The position numbers were made by a program, and so were the translations under genes. Positions 1 to 12,043 of a DNA stretch of 64,000 nt are shown piece after piece. Position 1 is the stretch's first letter. Each line of letters starts with the position of its first letter. The stretch is from positions 1,550,001 through 1,614,000 of the forward strand of contig NC_079882.1 in assembly GCF_029227915.1 (NCBI RefSeq). Reading direction: 5' to 3'. The stretch is from Hydractinia symbiolongicarpus. Taxonomy: Eukaryota > Cnidaria > Hydrozoa > Anthoathecata > Hydractiniidae. Under the pieces are notes generated by a model. That model was not told where the DNA came from and made no database searches. It worked only from the letters and a program-made list of their open reading frames with translations.

Positions 1-3000
1 TAGTAATCTCAGAAAAATATCGCTAAATACATGTTGGTTCCAATATGTGACCCAACCGTTGTAACGCAAACAGACTGACACCGTTAAAAAGTCAATGAAA
101 TGTAGTTTTTAAAACTGTCGCTATTTCTTCAGCGCGCGGTAACGGATAGGATTGGTCGCGCAGTAAAGAATGATTTATTTATCTAAATTTTTAAATGAAG
201 CTCTACCACAGCGCCCAGTGTAATGGCTGAGTTCCGGCAATCACGTCAAATTAAGAAAAATGTTATTTCTTGGAGTCCACTTGCCTCACTTTTAACATTT
301 ATAAAGTCGCAGACCAAAATCACTTCAATTTAGTCCCACAGTCACTCGTTTCACTGTTGAAAGCGATGCAACCGAGTAATATGAGACAAATATCGCTAAG
401 TACATGTTGGTACGAATGTGTGACCCAACCGTTGTAACTCAAACGGACTGACACCGTTAGAAAATCAATGAAATGGAGTTTTTGAAACTGTCGCTATTTC
501 TTCAGCGCGCGATGACGACCAGGATTGGTCCCACAGTAAAAAAATGACTTTTTAATCTTAATTCTTAAATGAAGCGCTGTCACAGCGCCCAGTGTAATCG
601 CTGAGTTTCGGCAATAATGTCGAATTAAGAAGAATGTTATTTCTTGGAGTCTAATTGTCTCCTTTATCATATTTATCATATTTAACAGGTCACAGTCCAA
701 AGTTAGTTCAATTAAGTCCCACAGTCAATCGTTTCATAGTTAAAAGCGATGCAACCTAGTAAGATCAGAAAAATATCGCTAAAGACATGATGGTACGAAA
801 ATGTGACCCAACCGTTGTAACTGAAGCGGTCTGACACCGTTAGAAAGTCAATCAAAAGTAGTTTTTGAAACTGTCGCTATTTCTTTAGCGCGCGATAACG
901 GATAGGATTGGTCCCACAGTAAAGAATGACTTATTTGTCTAAATTTTTAATTGAAGCGCTACCACAGCGCCCAGTGTAATCGCTGAGTTCCGGCAATCAC
1001 GTCACACTAAAAAGAATGTTAATTTTTGGAGTTTAATTGTCTCCTTTATCACATTTATCAGGTCACAAACCAAAGTTAGTTCAATTAAGTCCCACAGTCA
1101 ATCGTTTCACTGTTAAAAGCGATGCAAACGAGTAATATGAGAAAAATATCGCTAAATACATGTTGGTACGAATATGTGACGCAACCGTTGTCACTGAAGC
1201 GGATTGATACCGTTAGAAAGTCAATGAAATGTAGTTTTTGAAACTGTTGCTATTTCTTCAGCGCGCGATAACGTCTAGGATTGGTACCACAGTAAAAAAA
1301 TGACTTTTTAATCTTAATTCTTAAATGAATTGCTACCACAGCGCCCAGTGTAATCGCTGAGTTTCGGCAATCATGTCAAGTTAAGAAGAATGTTATTTCT
1401 TGGAGTCAAGTTGTCTCCTTTATCACATTTAACAGGTGGCAGTCCAAAGTTAGTTCAATTAAGTCCCACAGTCAATTGTTTCATGGTTAAAAGCGATGCA
1501 ACCTAGTAATATCAGAAAAATATCGCTAAAGACATGTTGGTACGAAAATATGAACCAACCGTTGTAACTGAAGCGGACTGACACCGTTAGAAAGTCAATG
1601 AAATGTAGTTTTTGAAACTGTCGCTATTTCTTCAGCGCGCGATGACGTCTAGGATTGGTTCCACAGTAAAAAAATGACTCTTTAATCTTACTTCTTAAAT
1701 GAAGCGCTGTCACAGCGCCCAGTGTAATCGCTGAGTTTCAGCAATAATGTCAAATTAAAAATAATGTTATATCTTGGAGTCCAATTGTCTCCTTTATCAC
1801 ATTTATTACGTCACAGTCCAAAGTTAGTTCAATTAAGTCCCACAGTCAATGGTTTTACTGTTAAAAGCTATGCAACCTAGTAGTATCAGAAAAATATCGC
1901 AAAATACTTGTTGGTACGAATATGTGACCCAACCGTTGTTAGTCAAACGGACTGACACCGTTAGAAAGTCATTCAAAAGTAGTTTTTGAAACTGTCGCTC
2001 TTTCTTTAGCGCGCGATAACGGATAGGATTGGTCCCACAGTAAAGAATGACTTATTTGTCTAAATTTTTAATTGAAGCGCTACCACAGCGCCCAGTGTAA
2101 TCGCTGAGTTCCGGCAATCACGTCACACTAAAAAGAATGTTATTTCTTGGAGTCCAATTATCTCATTTATCACATTTTTCAGGTCACAGTCCAAAGTTCG
2201 TTCAATTAAATCCCACAGTCAATCGTTTCATTGTTAAAAGCGATGCAAGCTAGTATTATCACAAAAATATCGCTACCTCAACCAACCGTTGTAACTCAAA
2301 CAGACCGACACCGTTAGAAAGTCAATGAAATGTAGTTATTGAAACTGTCGCTATTTCTTCAGCGCGCGATAACGGATAGGATTGGTCCAACAGTAAAGAA
2401 TCATTTATTTATCTAAATTTTTAAATGAAGCGTTACCACAGCGCCCAGTGGAAATGCTGAGTTCTGGCAATCACGTCAAATTAAGAAGAATGTATTTCTT
2501 TGAGTCAACTTGTCTCACTTATAACATTTATAATGTCACTGTCCAACATCAGTTCAATTAATTCGCACAGTCAATCGCTACATTGTTAAAAGCGATGCAA
2601 CCTAGTAATCTCAGAAAAATATCGCTAAATACATGTTGGTTCCAATATGTGACCCAACCGTTGTAACGCAAACAGACTGACACCGTTAAAAAGTCATTGA
2701 AATGTAGTTTTTAAAACTGTCGCTATTTCTTCAGCGCGCGGTAACGGATAGGATTGGTCGTGCAGTAAAGAATGATTTATTTATCTAAATTTTTAAATGA
2801 AGCTCTACCACAGCGCCCAGTGTAATGGCTGAGTTACGGCAATCACGTCAAATTAGGAAAAATGTTATTTCTTGGAGTCCACTTGCCTCACTTTTAACAT
2901 TTATAAAGTCGCAGACCAAAATCACTTCAATATAGTCCCACAGTCAATCGTTTCACTGTTAAAAGCGATGCAACTGAGTAGTATGAGACAAATATCGCTA

Positions 3001-3985
3001 AATACATGTTGGTACGAATATGTGACGCACCCGTTGTAACTGAAGCGGATTGATACCGTTAGAAAGTCAATGAAATGGAGTTTTTGAAACTGTCGCTATT
3101 TCTTCAGCGCACGATAACGGTTAGGATTGCTTCCACAGTAAAAAATGACTTATTTACCTAAACATTTAAATGAAGCGCTACCACAGCGCCCAGTGTAATC
3201 GCTAAGTTCCGGCAATCACGTCAAATTAAAAAGAATATTATTTTTTGGAGTCTAATTGTCTCCTTTATCACATTTATCAGGTCACAGACCAAAATCAGTT
3301 CAATTTAGTCCCACAGTCACTCGTTTCACTGTTGAAAGCGATGCAACCGAGTAATATGAGAAAAATATCGCTAAGTACATGTTGGTACGAATGTGTGACC
3401 CAACCGTTGTAACTCAAACGGACTGACACCGTTAGAAAATCAATGAAATGGAGATTTTGAAACTGTCGCTATTTCTTCAGCGCGCGATGACGACTAGGAT
3501 TGGTCCCACAGTAAAAAAATGACTTTTTAATCTTAATTCTTAAATGAAGCGCTGTCACAGCGCCCAGTGTAATCGCTGAGTTTCGGCAATAATGTCGAAT
3601 TAAGAAGAATGTTATTTCTTGGAGTCTAATTGTCTCCTTTATCATATTTAACAGGTCACAGTCCAAAGTTAGTTCAATTAAGTCCCACAGTCAATCGTTT
3701 CATAGTTAAAAGCGATGCAACCTAGTAAGATCAGAAAAATATCGCTAAAGACATGTTGGTACGAAAATGTGACCCAACCGTTGTAACTGAAGCGGTCTGA
3801 CACCGTTAGAAAGTCAATCAAAAGTAGTTTTTGAAACTGTCGCTATTTCTTTAGCGCGCGATAACGGATAGGATGGGTCCCACAGTAAAGAATGACTTAT
3901 TTGTCTAAATTTTTAATTGAAGCGCTATCACAGCGCCCAGTGTAATCGCTGAGTTCCGGCAATCACGTCACACTAAAAAGAATGT
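1..3985 (+). repeat. Higher-order repeat, two copies of a 2.6-3.0 kb block
   Basis: Bases 1 to about 320 match 2,603 to about 2,920 at offset 2,602. From about 320 to about 1,018 the match shifts to offset 2,976, then about 2,967, running to about 3,985. The shift of 374 bp is one monomer: the left copy lost a monomer by unequal exchange somewhere at about 319-342. A 9-bp duplication near 670-690 accounts for the later change of offset. Shared rare variants include TCACTCGTTTCACTGTTGAAAG (342 and 3,318) and GTAAGATCAG (759 and 3,725). Confidence 0.8.
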
Positions 3986-4911
3986 TATTTCTTGGAGTCC
4001 AATTATCTCATTTATCACATTTTTCAGGTCACAGTCCAAAGTTCGTTTAATTAAATCCCACAGTCAATCGTTTCATTGTTAAAAGCGATGCAAACTAGTA
4101 ATATCACAAAAATATCGCTACCTTAACCAACCGTTGTAACACAAACGGACCGACACGGTTAGAAAGTCAATGAAATGTAGTTTTTAAAACTGTCGCTATT
4201 TCTTCAGCGCGCGATAACGGATAGGATTGGTCGCGCAGTAAAGAATGATTTATTTATTTAAATTTTTAAATGAAGCGCTACCACAGTCCAAAGTTAGTTC
4301 AATTAAGTCCCACAGTCAATCGTTTCATAGTTAAAAGCGATGCAACCTAGTAAGATCAGAAAAATATCGCTAAAGACATGTTGGTACGAAAATGTGACCC
4401 AACCGTTGTAACTGAAGCGGTCTGACACCGTTAGAAAGTCAATCAAAAGTAGTTTTTGAAACTGTCGCTATTTCTTTAGCGCGCGATAACGGATAGGATT
4501 GGTCCCACAGTAAAGAATGACTTATTTGTCTAAATTTTTAATTGAAGCGCTACCACAGCGCCCAGTGTAATCGCTGAGTTCCGGCAATCACGTCACACTA
4601 AAAAGAATGTTATTTCTTGGAGTCCAATTATCTCATTTATCACATTTTTCAGGTCACAGTCCAAAGTTCGTTCAATTAAATCCCACAGTCAATCGTTTCA
4701 TTGTTAAAAGCGATGCAAACTAGTAATATCACAAAAATATCGCTACCTCAACCAACCGTTGTAACACAAACGGACCGACACCGTTAGAAAGTCAATGAAA
4801 TGTAGTTTTTAAAACTGTCGCTATTTCTTCAGCGCGCGATAACGGATAGGATTGGTCGCGCAGTAAAGAATGACTTATTTATTTAAATTTTTAAATGAAG
4901 CGCTACCACAG
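3662..4911 (+). repeat. 625-bp tandem duplication of two shortened monomers
   Basis: Two near-identical 625-bp units, about 3,662-4,286 and 4,287-4,911. Each holds one 353-bp monomer (CTACCTTAACC or CTACCTCAACC in place of the AAATACATG stretch) and one 272-bp monomer. The 272-bp form joins ...GCTACCACAG directly to TCCAAAGTTAG, losing 101 bp between two CACAG copies. GTAAGATCAG at 3,725 and 4,350 fixes the offset. A third copy of the 272-bp junction lies at 6,985-6,990. Confidence 0.85.
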
Positions 4912-6984
4912 TCCAAAGTTAGTTCAATTAAGTCCCACAGTCAATCGTTTCATAGTTAAAAGCGATGCAAACTAGTAATATCACAAAAATATCGCTACCT
5001 CAACCAACCGTTGTAACACAAACGGACCGACACCGTTAGAAAGTCAATGAAATGGAGTTTTTGAAACTGTCGCTATTTCTTCAGCGCGCGATGACGTCTA
5101 GGATTGGTCCCACAGTAAAAAAATGACTTTTTAATCTTAATTCTTAAATGAAGCGCTGTCACAGCGCCCAGTGTAATCGCTGAGTTGCGGCAATAATGTC
5201 AAATTAAAAATAATGTTATATCTTGGAGTCCAATTGTCTCCTTTATCACATTTATCAGGTCACAGTCCAAAGTTAGTTCAATTAAATCCCACAGTCAATG
5301 GTTTCACTGTTAAAAGCGATGCAACCTAGTAGTATCAGAAAAATATCGCAAAATACTTATTGGTACGAATATGTGACCCAACCGTTGTTACTCAAACGGA
5401 CTGACACCGTTAGAAAGTCAATCAAAAGTAGTTTTTAAAACTGTCGCCATTTCTTTAGCGCGCGATAACGGATAGGATTGGTCCCACAGTAAAGAATGAC
5501 TTATTTGTCGAAATTTTTAATTGAAGCGCTACCACAGCGCCCAGTGTAATCGCTGAGTTCCGGCAATCACGTCACACTAAAAAGAATGTTATTTCTTGGA
5601 GTCCAATTATCTCATTTATCACATTTTTCAGGTCACAGTCCAAAGTTCGTTCAATTATATCCCACAGTCAATCGTTTCATTGTTAAAAGCGATGCAAACT
5701 AGTAATATCACAAAAATATCGCTACCTCAACCAACCGTTGTAACTCAAACGGACCGACACCGTTAGAAAGTCAATGAAATGTAGGTTTTGAAACTGTCGC
5801 TATTTCTTCAGCACGTGATAACGACTAGGATTGGTTTCACAGTAAAAAATGACTTATTAATCTAAATTTTTACATGAAGCGTTACCACAGGGCCCGGTGG
5901 AATTGCTGAGTTCCGGCAATCACGTCAAATTAAACAGAATGTTATTTCTTGGAGTCCAATTGCCTCCTTTATCACAATTATCAGGTCACAGTCCAAAGTT
6001 AGTTCAATTAAGTCCCACAGTCAATCGTTTCATCGTTAAAATCGATGCAACCTAGTAATATCAGATAAATATCGCTAAATACATGTTGGTACGAATATGT
6101 GACCCTACCGTTGCAACTCAAACGGACTGACACCGTTAGAAAGTCAATGAAATGTAGTTTTTGAAACTGTCGCTATTTCTTCAGCGCGCGATGATGTTTA
6201 GGATTGGTCCCACAGTAAAAAAATGACTTTTTAAACTTAATTCTTAAATGAAGCGCTGTCACAGCGCCCAGTGTAATCGCTGAGTTTCGGCAATAATGTC
6301 AAATTAAAAATAATGTTATATCTTGGAGTCCAATTGTCTCCTTTATCACATTTATCAGGTCACAGTCCAAAGTTAGTTCAATTAAGTCCAACAGTCAATC
6401 GTTTCATAGTTAAAAGCGATGCAACCTAGTAATATCAGAAAAATATCGCTAAAGACATGTTGGTACGAAAATGTGACCCAACCGTTGCAACTGAAGCGGT
6501 CTGACACCGTTAGAAAGTCAATCAAAAGTAGTTTTTGAAACTGTCGCTATTTCTTTAGCGCGCGATAACGGATAGGATTGGTCCCACAATAAAGAATGAC
6601 TTATTTGTCTAAATTTTTAATTGAAGCACTACCACAGCGCCCAGTGTAATCGCTGAGTTCCGGCAATCACGTCACACTAAAAAGAATGTTATTTCTTGGA
6701 GTCCAATTATTTCATTTATCACATTTTTCAGGTCACAGTCCAAAGTTCGTTCAATTAAATCCCACAGTCAATCGTTTCATTGTTAAAAGCGATGCAAACT
6801 AGTAATATCACAAAAATATCGCTACCTCAACCAACCGTTGTAACACAAACGGACCGACACCGTTAGAAAGTCAATGAAATGTAGTTTTTAAAACTGTGGC
6901 TATTTCTTCAGCGCGCGATAATGGATAGGATTGGTCGCGCAGTAAAGAATGATTTATTTATTTAAATTTTTAAATGAAGCGCTA

Positions 6985-6990
6985 CCACAG
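6985..6990 (+). repeat. 101-bp deletion junction at CACAG (third copy)
   Basis: CCACAG is followed directly by TCCAAAGTTAG, as at 4,281-4,286 and 4,906-4,911. In a normal monomer CCACAG leads into CGCCCAGTG, and GTCACAG precedes TCCAAAG 101 bp later. The shared CACAG is a plausible microhomology for the original deletion, which was then spread by duplication. The 4,906 to 6,985 distance is 2,079 bp. Confidence 0.85.
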
Positions 6991-9686
6991 TCCAAAGTTA
7001 GTTCAATTAAGTCCCACAGTCAATCGTTTCATAGTTAAAAGCGATGCAACCTAGTAATATCAGAAAAATATCGCTAAAGACATGTTGGTACGAAAATGTG
7101 ACCCAACCGTTGTAACTGAAGCGGTCTGACACCGTTAGAAAGTCAATCAAAAGTAGCTTTTGAAACTGTCGCTATTTCTTTAGCGCGCGATAACGGATAG
7201 GATTGGTCCCACAGTAAAGAATGACTTATTTGTCTAAATTTTTAATTGAAGCGCTACCACAGCGCCCAGTGTAATCGCTGAGTTCCGGCAATCACGTCAC
7301 ACTAAAAAGAATGTTATTTCTTGGAGTCCAATTATCTCATTTATCACATTTTTCAGGTCACAGTCCAAAGTTCGTTCAATTAAATCCCACAGTCAATCGT
7401 TTCATTGTTAAAAGCGATGCAAACTAGTAATATCACAAAAATATCGCTACCTTAACCAACCGTTGTAACACAAACGGACCGACACCGTTAGAAAGTCAAT
7501 GAAATGTAGTTTTTAAAACTGTCGCTATTTCTTCAGCGCGCGATAACGGATAGGATTGGTCGCGCAGCAAAGAATGATTTATTTATTTAAATTTTTTAAA
7601 TGAAGCGCTACCACAGCGCCCAGTGTAATGGCTGAGTTCCGGCAATCACGTCAAATTAAGAAAAATGTTATTTCTTGGAGTCCAATTGTCTCCTTTATCA
7701 CATTTATCAGGTCACAGTCCAAAGTTAGTTTAATTAAGTCCCACAGTCAATCGTTTCACTGTTAAAATCGATGCAACCTAGTGATACCAGATAAATATCG
7801 CTAAATACATGTTGGTACGAATATTTGACCGAACCGTTGTAACTCAAACGGAGTGACACCATTAGAAAATCAATGAAATGTAGTTTTTGAAACTGTCGCT
7901 ATTTCTTCAGTGTGCGATAACAGTTAGGATTGCTCCCACAGTAAAAAATGACTTATTAATCTAAATTTTTAAATGAAGCGCTACCACAGCGCCCAGTGTA
8001 ATCGCTGAGTTCCGGCAACCATGTCAAATTAAGAAGAATGTTATTTCTTGGAGTTCAATTTTCTCATTTATCACATTTATCAGGTCACAGTCCACAGTTA
8101 GTTCCATTAAGTCCCACAGTCAATCGTTTCACTGTTAAAGGCGATGCAACCTAGCAATATCAGATAAATATCGCTAAATACATGTTGGTACGAAAATGTG
8201 AACCAACCGTTGTAACTGAAGCGGACTGACACCGTTAGAAAGTCAATGAAATGTAGTTTTTGAAACTGTCGCTATTTCTTCAGCGCGCGATGATGTTTAG
8301 GATTGGTCCCACAGTAAAAAAATGACTTTTTAAACTTAATTCTTAAATGAAGCGCTGTCACAGCGCCCAGTGTAATCGCTGAGTTTCGGCAATAATGTCA
8401 AATTAAAAATAATGTTATATCTTGGAGTCCAATTGTCTCCTTTATCACATTTATCAGGTCACAGTCCAAAGTTAGTTCAATTAAGTCCCACAGTCAATCG
8501 TTTCATTGTTAAAATCGATGCAACCTAGTAATACCAGATAAATATCGCTAAATACATGTTGGTACGAATATGTGACCCAACCGTTGTAACTCAAACGAAC
8601 TGACACCGTTAGAAAGTCAATGAAATGTAGTTTTTGAAACTGTCGCTATTACTACAGCGCGCGATAACGGATAGGATTGGTCCCACAGTAAAGAATCATT
8701 TTTTTATCTCAATTTTTAAATGAAGCGCTACCACAGCGCCCAGTGTAATCGCTGAGTTCCGTCAATCACGTCCAATTAAGAAGAATGTTATTTCTTGGAA
8801 TCCAATTGTCTAATTTATCACATTTATCAGGTCGCAGTCCAAAGTTAGTACAATTAAGTCCCACAGTCAATCGTTTCATTGTTAAAAGCGATGCAACCTA
8901 GTAATATCAGAAAAATATCGCTAAATACTTGTTGGTACGAATATGTGACCCAACCGTTGTAACTCAAACGGACTAACACCATTAGAAAATCAATGAAATG
9001 TAGTTTTTGAAACTGTCGCTATTTCTTCAGTGTGCGATAACGGTTAGGATTGTTCCCACAGTAAAAAATGACTTATTAATCTAAATTTTTAAATGAAGCG
9101 CTACCACAGCACCCAGTGTATTCGCTGAGTTCCGGCAATCATGTCAAATTAATAAGAATGTTATTTCTTGGAGTTCAATTTTCTCATTTATCACATTTAT
9201 CAGGTCACAGTACACAGTTAGTTCCATTAAGTCCCACAGTCAATCGTTTCACTGTTAAAGGCGTTGCAACTTAGCAATATCAGATAAATATCGCTAAATA
9301 CATGTTGGTACGAATATGTGACCCAACCGTTGTAACTCAAACGGGCTTACACCGTTAGAAAGTCAATGAAATGTAGTTTTTGAAGCTGTCGCTATTTCTT
9401 CAGCGCGCCATAACGGATAGGATTGGTCCCACAGTAACGAATGATTTAATTTTCTAAATTTTTAAATGAAGCGCTACCACAGCGCCCAGTGTAATGGCTG
9501 AGTTCCGGCAATCATGTCAAAATAAAAAGAATGTTATTTCTTGGAGTCCACTTGTCTCACTTATAACATTTATAAAGTCACAGACCAAAATCTGTTCAAT
9601 TTCGTCCCACAGTCAATCGTTTCACTGTTAAAAACGATGCAACCGAGTAATATGAGAAAAATATCGCTAAATACATGTTGGTACGA

Positions 9687-9711
9687 ATATATATAATATA
9701 TATATATAATA
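9687..9711 (+). repeat. AT-dinucleotide patch inside a monomer
   Basis: After GGTACGAAT the monomer switches to an irregular (AT)n run of about 25 bases and resumes at AATGTAGTTTTTG. About 55 bp of normal monomer (the GTGACCCAACCGTTG...GTCAATGA part, including three of the four MYB-type cores) are missing. This is the only microsatellite seen in the satellite. It likely grew from the native AATATGTG. Confidence 0.85.
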
Positions 9712-11670
9712 ATGTAGTTTTTGAAACTGTTGCTATTTCTTCAGCGCGCGATAACATCTAGGATTGGTCCCACATTAAAAAAATGACTTTTTAATCTTAA
9801 TTCTTAAGTGAAGCGCTATCACAGCGCGCAGTGTAATCGCTGAGTTTCGGCAATATTGTCATATTAAAAAGAATGTTATTTCTTGGAGTCCAATTGTCTC
9901 CTTTATCACATTTATCAGGTCACAGTCCAAAGTTAGTTCAATTAAGTCCCACAGTCAATCGTTTCACTGTTAAAAGCGATGCAACCTAGTAGTATCAGAA
10001 AAATATCGCTAAATACATGTTGGTACGGATATGTAACCCAACCGTTGGAACTCAAACGGACTGACACCGTTAGAAAGTCAATAAAATGTAGTTTTTGAAA
10101 CTCTCGCTATTTCTTCAGGGTGCGATAACGTCTAGGAATGGTCCCACAGTAAAGAATGACTTATTTATCTAAATTCTTAAATGAAGCGCTACCATAGCGC
10201 CCAGTGTAATCGCTGAGTTTCGGCAATCATGTCAAATTAAAAGGAATGTTATTTCTTGGAGTCCACTTGTCCCAATTATAATATTTATAAAGTCACAGAC
10301 CAAAATCAGTTCAATTTAGTCCCACAGTCAATCGTTTCACTGTTAAAAGCGATGCAACCGAGTAATATGAGGAAAATATCGCTAAATACTTTTTGGTACG
10401 AGTATGTGACGCAACCGTTGTAACTGAAGAGGATTGATACCGTTAGAAAGTCAATGAAATGTAGTTTTTGAAACTGTTGCTATTTCTTCAGCGCACGATA
10501 ACGGTTACGATTGGTACCACAGTAAAGAATGATTTATTTATCTAAATTTTTAAATGAAGCGCTACCACAGCGCCCAGTGTAATGGCTGAGTTCCGGCAAT
10601 CACGTCAAATTAAAAAGGAATGTTATTTTTTGGAGTCTAATTGTCTCCTTTATCACATTTATCAGGTCACAGTTCAAAGTTAGTTCAATTAAGTCCCACA
10701 GTAAATCGTTTCACTGTTATAAGCGATGCAACCTAGTAATATCAGATAAATATCGCTGAATACATGTTGGTACGAATATATTACCCAACCGTTGTAACTC
10801 AAACGGACTGACACCGCTAGAAAGTCTATGAAATGTAGTTTTTGAAACTGTTGCTATTTCTTCAGCGCGCGATAACGTCTCGGATTGGTCCCACATTAAA
10901 AAAATGACTTTTTAATCTTAATTCTTAAATGAAGCGCTATCACAGCGCCCAGTGTAAGCGCTGAGTTTCGGCAATAATGTCATTTTAAAAAGAATGTTAT
11001 TTCTTGGAGTCCAATTGTCTCCTTTATCACATTTATCAGGGCACAGTCCAAAGTTAGTTCAATTAAGTCCCACAGTCAATCGTTTCACTGTTAAAATCGA
11101 TGCAACCTTGTAATATCAGAAAAATATCGATAAATACATGTTGGTACGAATATTTGACCCAACCGTTGTAACTCAAACGGACTGACACCGTTAGAAAGTC
11201 AATAAAATGTAATTTTTGAAACTGTCGCTATTTCTTCGGCGCGCGATAACGGATAGGATTGGTCCAACAGTAAAGAATCATTTATTTATCTAAATTTTTA
11301 AATGAAGCGCTACTACAGCACCCAGTGTAATCGCTGAGTTCCGTCAATCACGTCCAATTAAGAAGAATGTTATTTCTTATAATCCAATTGTCTAATTTAT
11401 CACATTTATCAGGTCGCAGTCCAAAGTTAGTTCAATTAAGTTTCACAGTCAATCGTTTCACTGTTAAAAGCGATGCAACCTAGTTGTATCAGAAAAATAT
11501 CGCTAAATACTTGTTGGTACGAATATGTGACCCAACCGTTGTAACTCAAACGGACTGACACTATTAGAAAATCAATGAAATGTAGTTTTTGAAACTGTCG
11601 CTGTTTTTTCAGCGCGCAATAACGGCTAGGATTGGTCCCACTGTTAATTCTTAAATGAATTGCTACCACA

Positions 11671-12043
11671 GCGCCCAGTGTAATTGCTGAGCTTCGGCAA
11701 TCATGTCAAATTAAGAAGAATGTTATTTCTTGGAGTCCAATTGTCTCCTTTATCACATTTAACAGGTCACAGTCCAAAGTTAGTTCAATTAAGTCCCACA
11801 GTCAACCGTTTCACTGTTGAAATCGATGCAACCTAGTAATATCAGATAAATATCGCTAAATACATGTTGGTACGAATATGTGACCCTACCGTTGTAACTC
11901 AAACGGACTGACACCGTTAGAAAGTCAATGAAATATAGTTTTTGAAACTGTCGCTATTTCTTCAGCGCGCGATAACGGATAGGATTGGTCCAACAGTAAA
12001 GAATCATTTACTTATATAAATTTTTAAATGAAGCGTTACCACA
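11671..12043 (+). repeat. Representative 373-bp satellite monomer
   Basis: One full-length monomer, counted from GCGCCCAGTG (phase 1) to the base before the next anchor at 12,044. Landmarks: TTTCTTGGAGTCCAATTG near phase 57, GTCCCACAGTCAA near 123, AAATATCGCTAAATACATG near 178, and a dense dyad region at phases 219-249, where CCGTT, AACGG and CCGTT lie 7-8 bp apart. CAGCGCGCGATAACGG follows near 293, an A/T-rich stretch at 328-360, and finally GCGCTACCACAGCGC, a 5-bp-stem dyad spanning the monomer junction. MYB-type cores are CCGTTG at 11889-11894, AAACGG at 11901-11906, CCGTTA at 11914-11919 and TAACGG at 11973-11978. The length is close to two nucleosome repeats. Confidence 0.9.

Noticed and set aside
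111-126. Possible tRNA B-box-like GTTCAATTAAGTCCC in each monomer, which would make the satellite SINE-derived
   Set aside because: It lacks the C at the right spacing for GWTCRANNC and no A-box is placed upstream.
494-700. Minus-strand open frame of 68 codons, with a sister at 3469-3666
   Set aside because: Both lie at the same monomer phase in duplicated satellite. Stops appear in the frame in other monomers and no domain or signal is visible.
9687-9711. Origin or promoter (TATA-like) at the AT patch
   Set aside because: It is an irregular dinucleotide run with no gene downstream; nothing else supports a regulatory role.
11436-11669. Minus-strand open frames of 77 codons here and at 16366-16599
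   Set aside because: They exist because the 21-bp deletion removes or shifts stops. The same satellite phase is closed in most copies, and no protein family is recognised.
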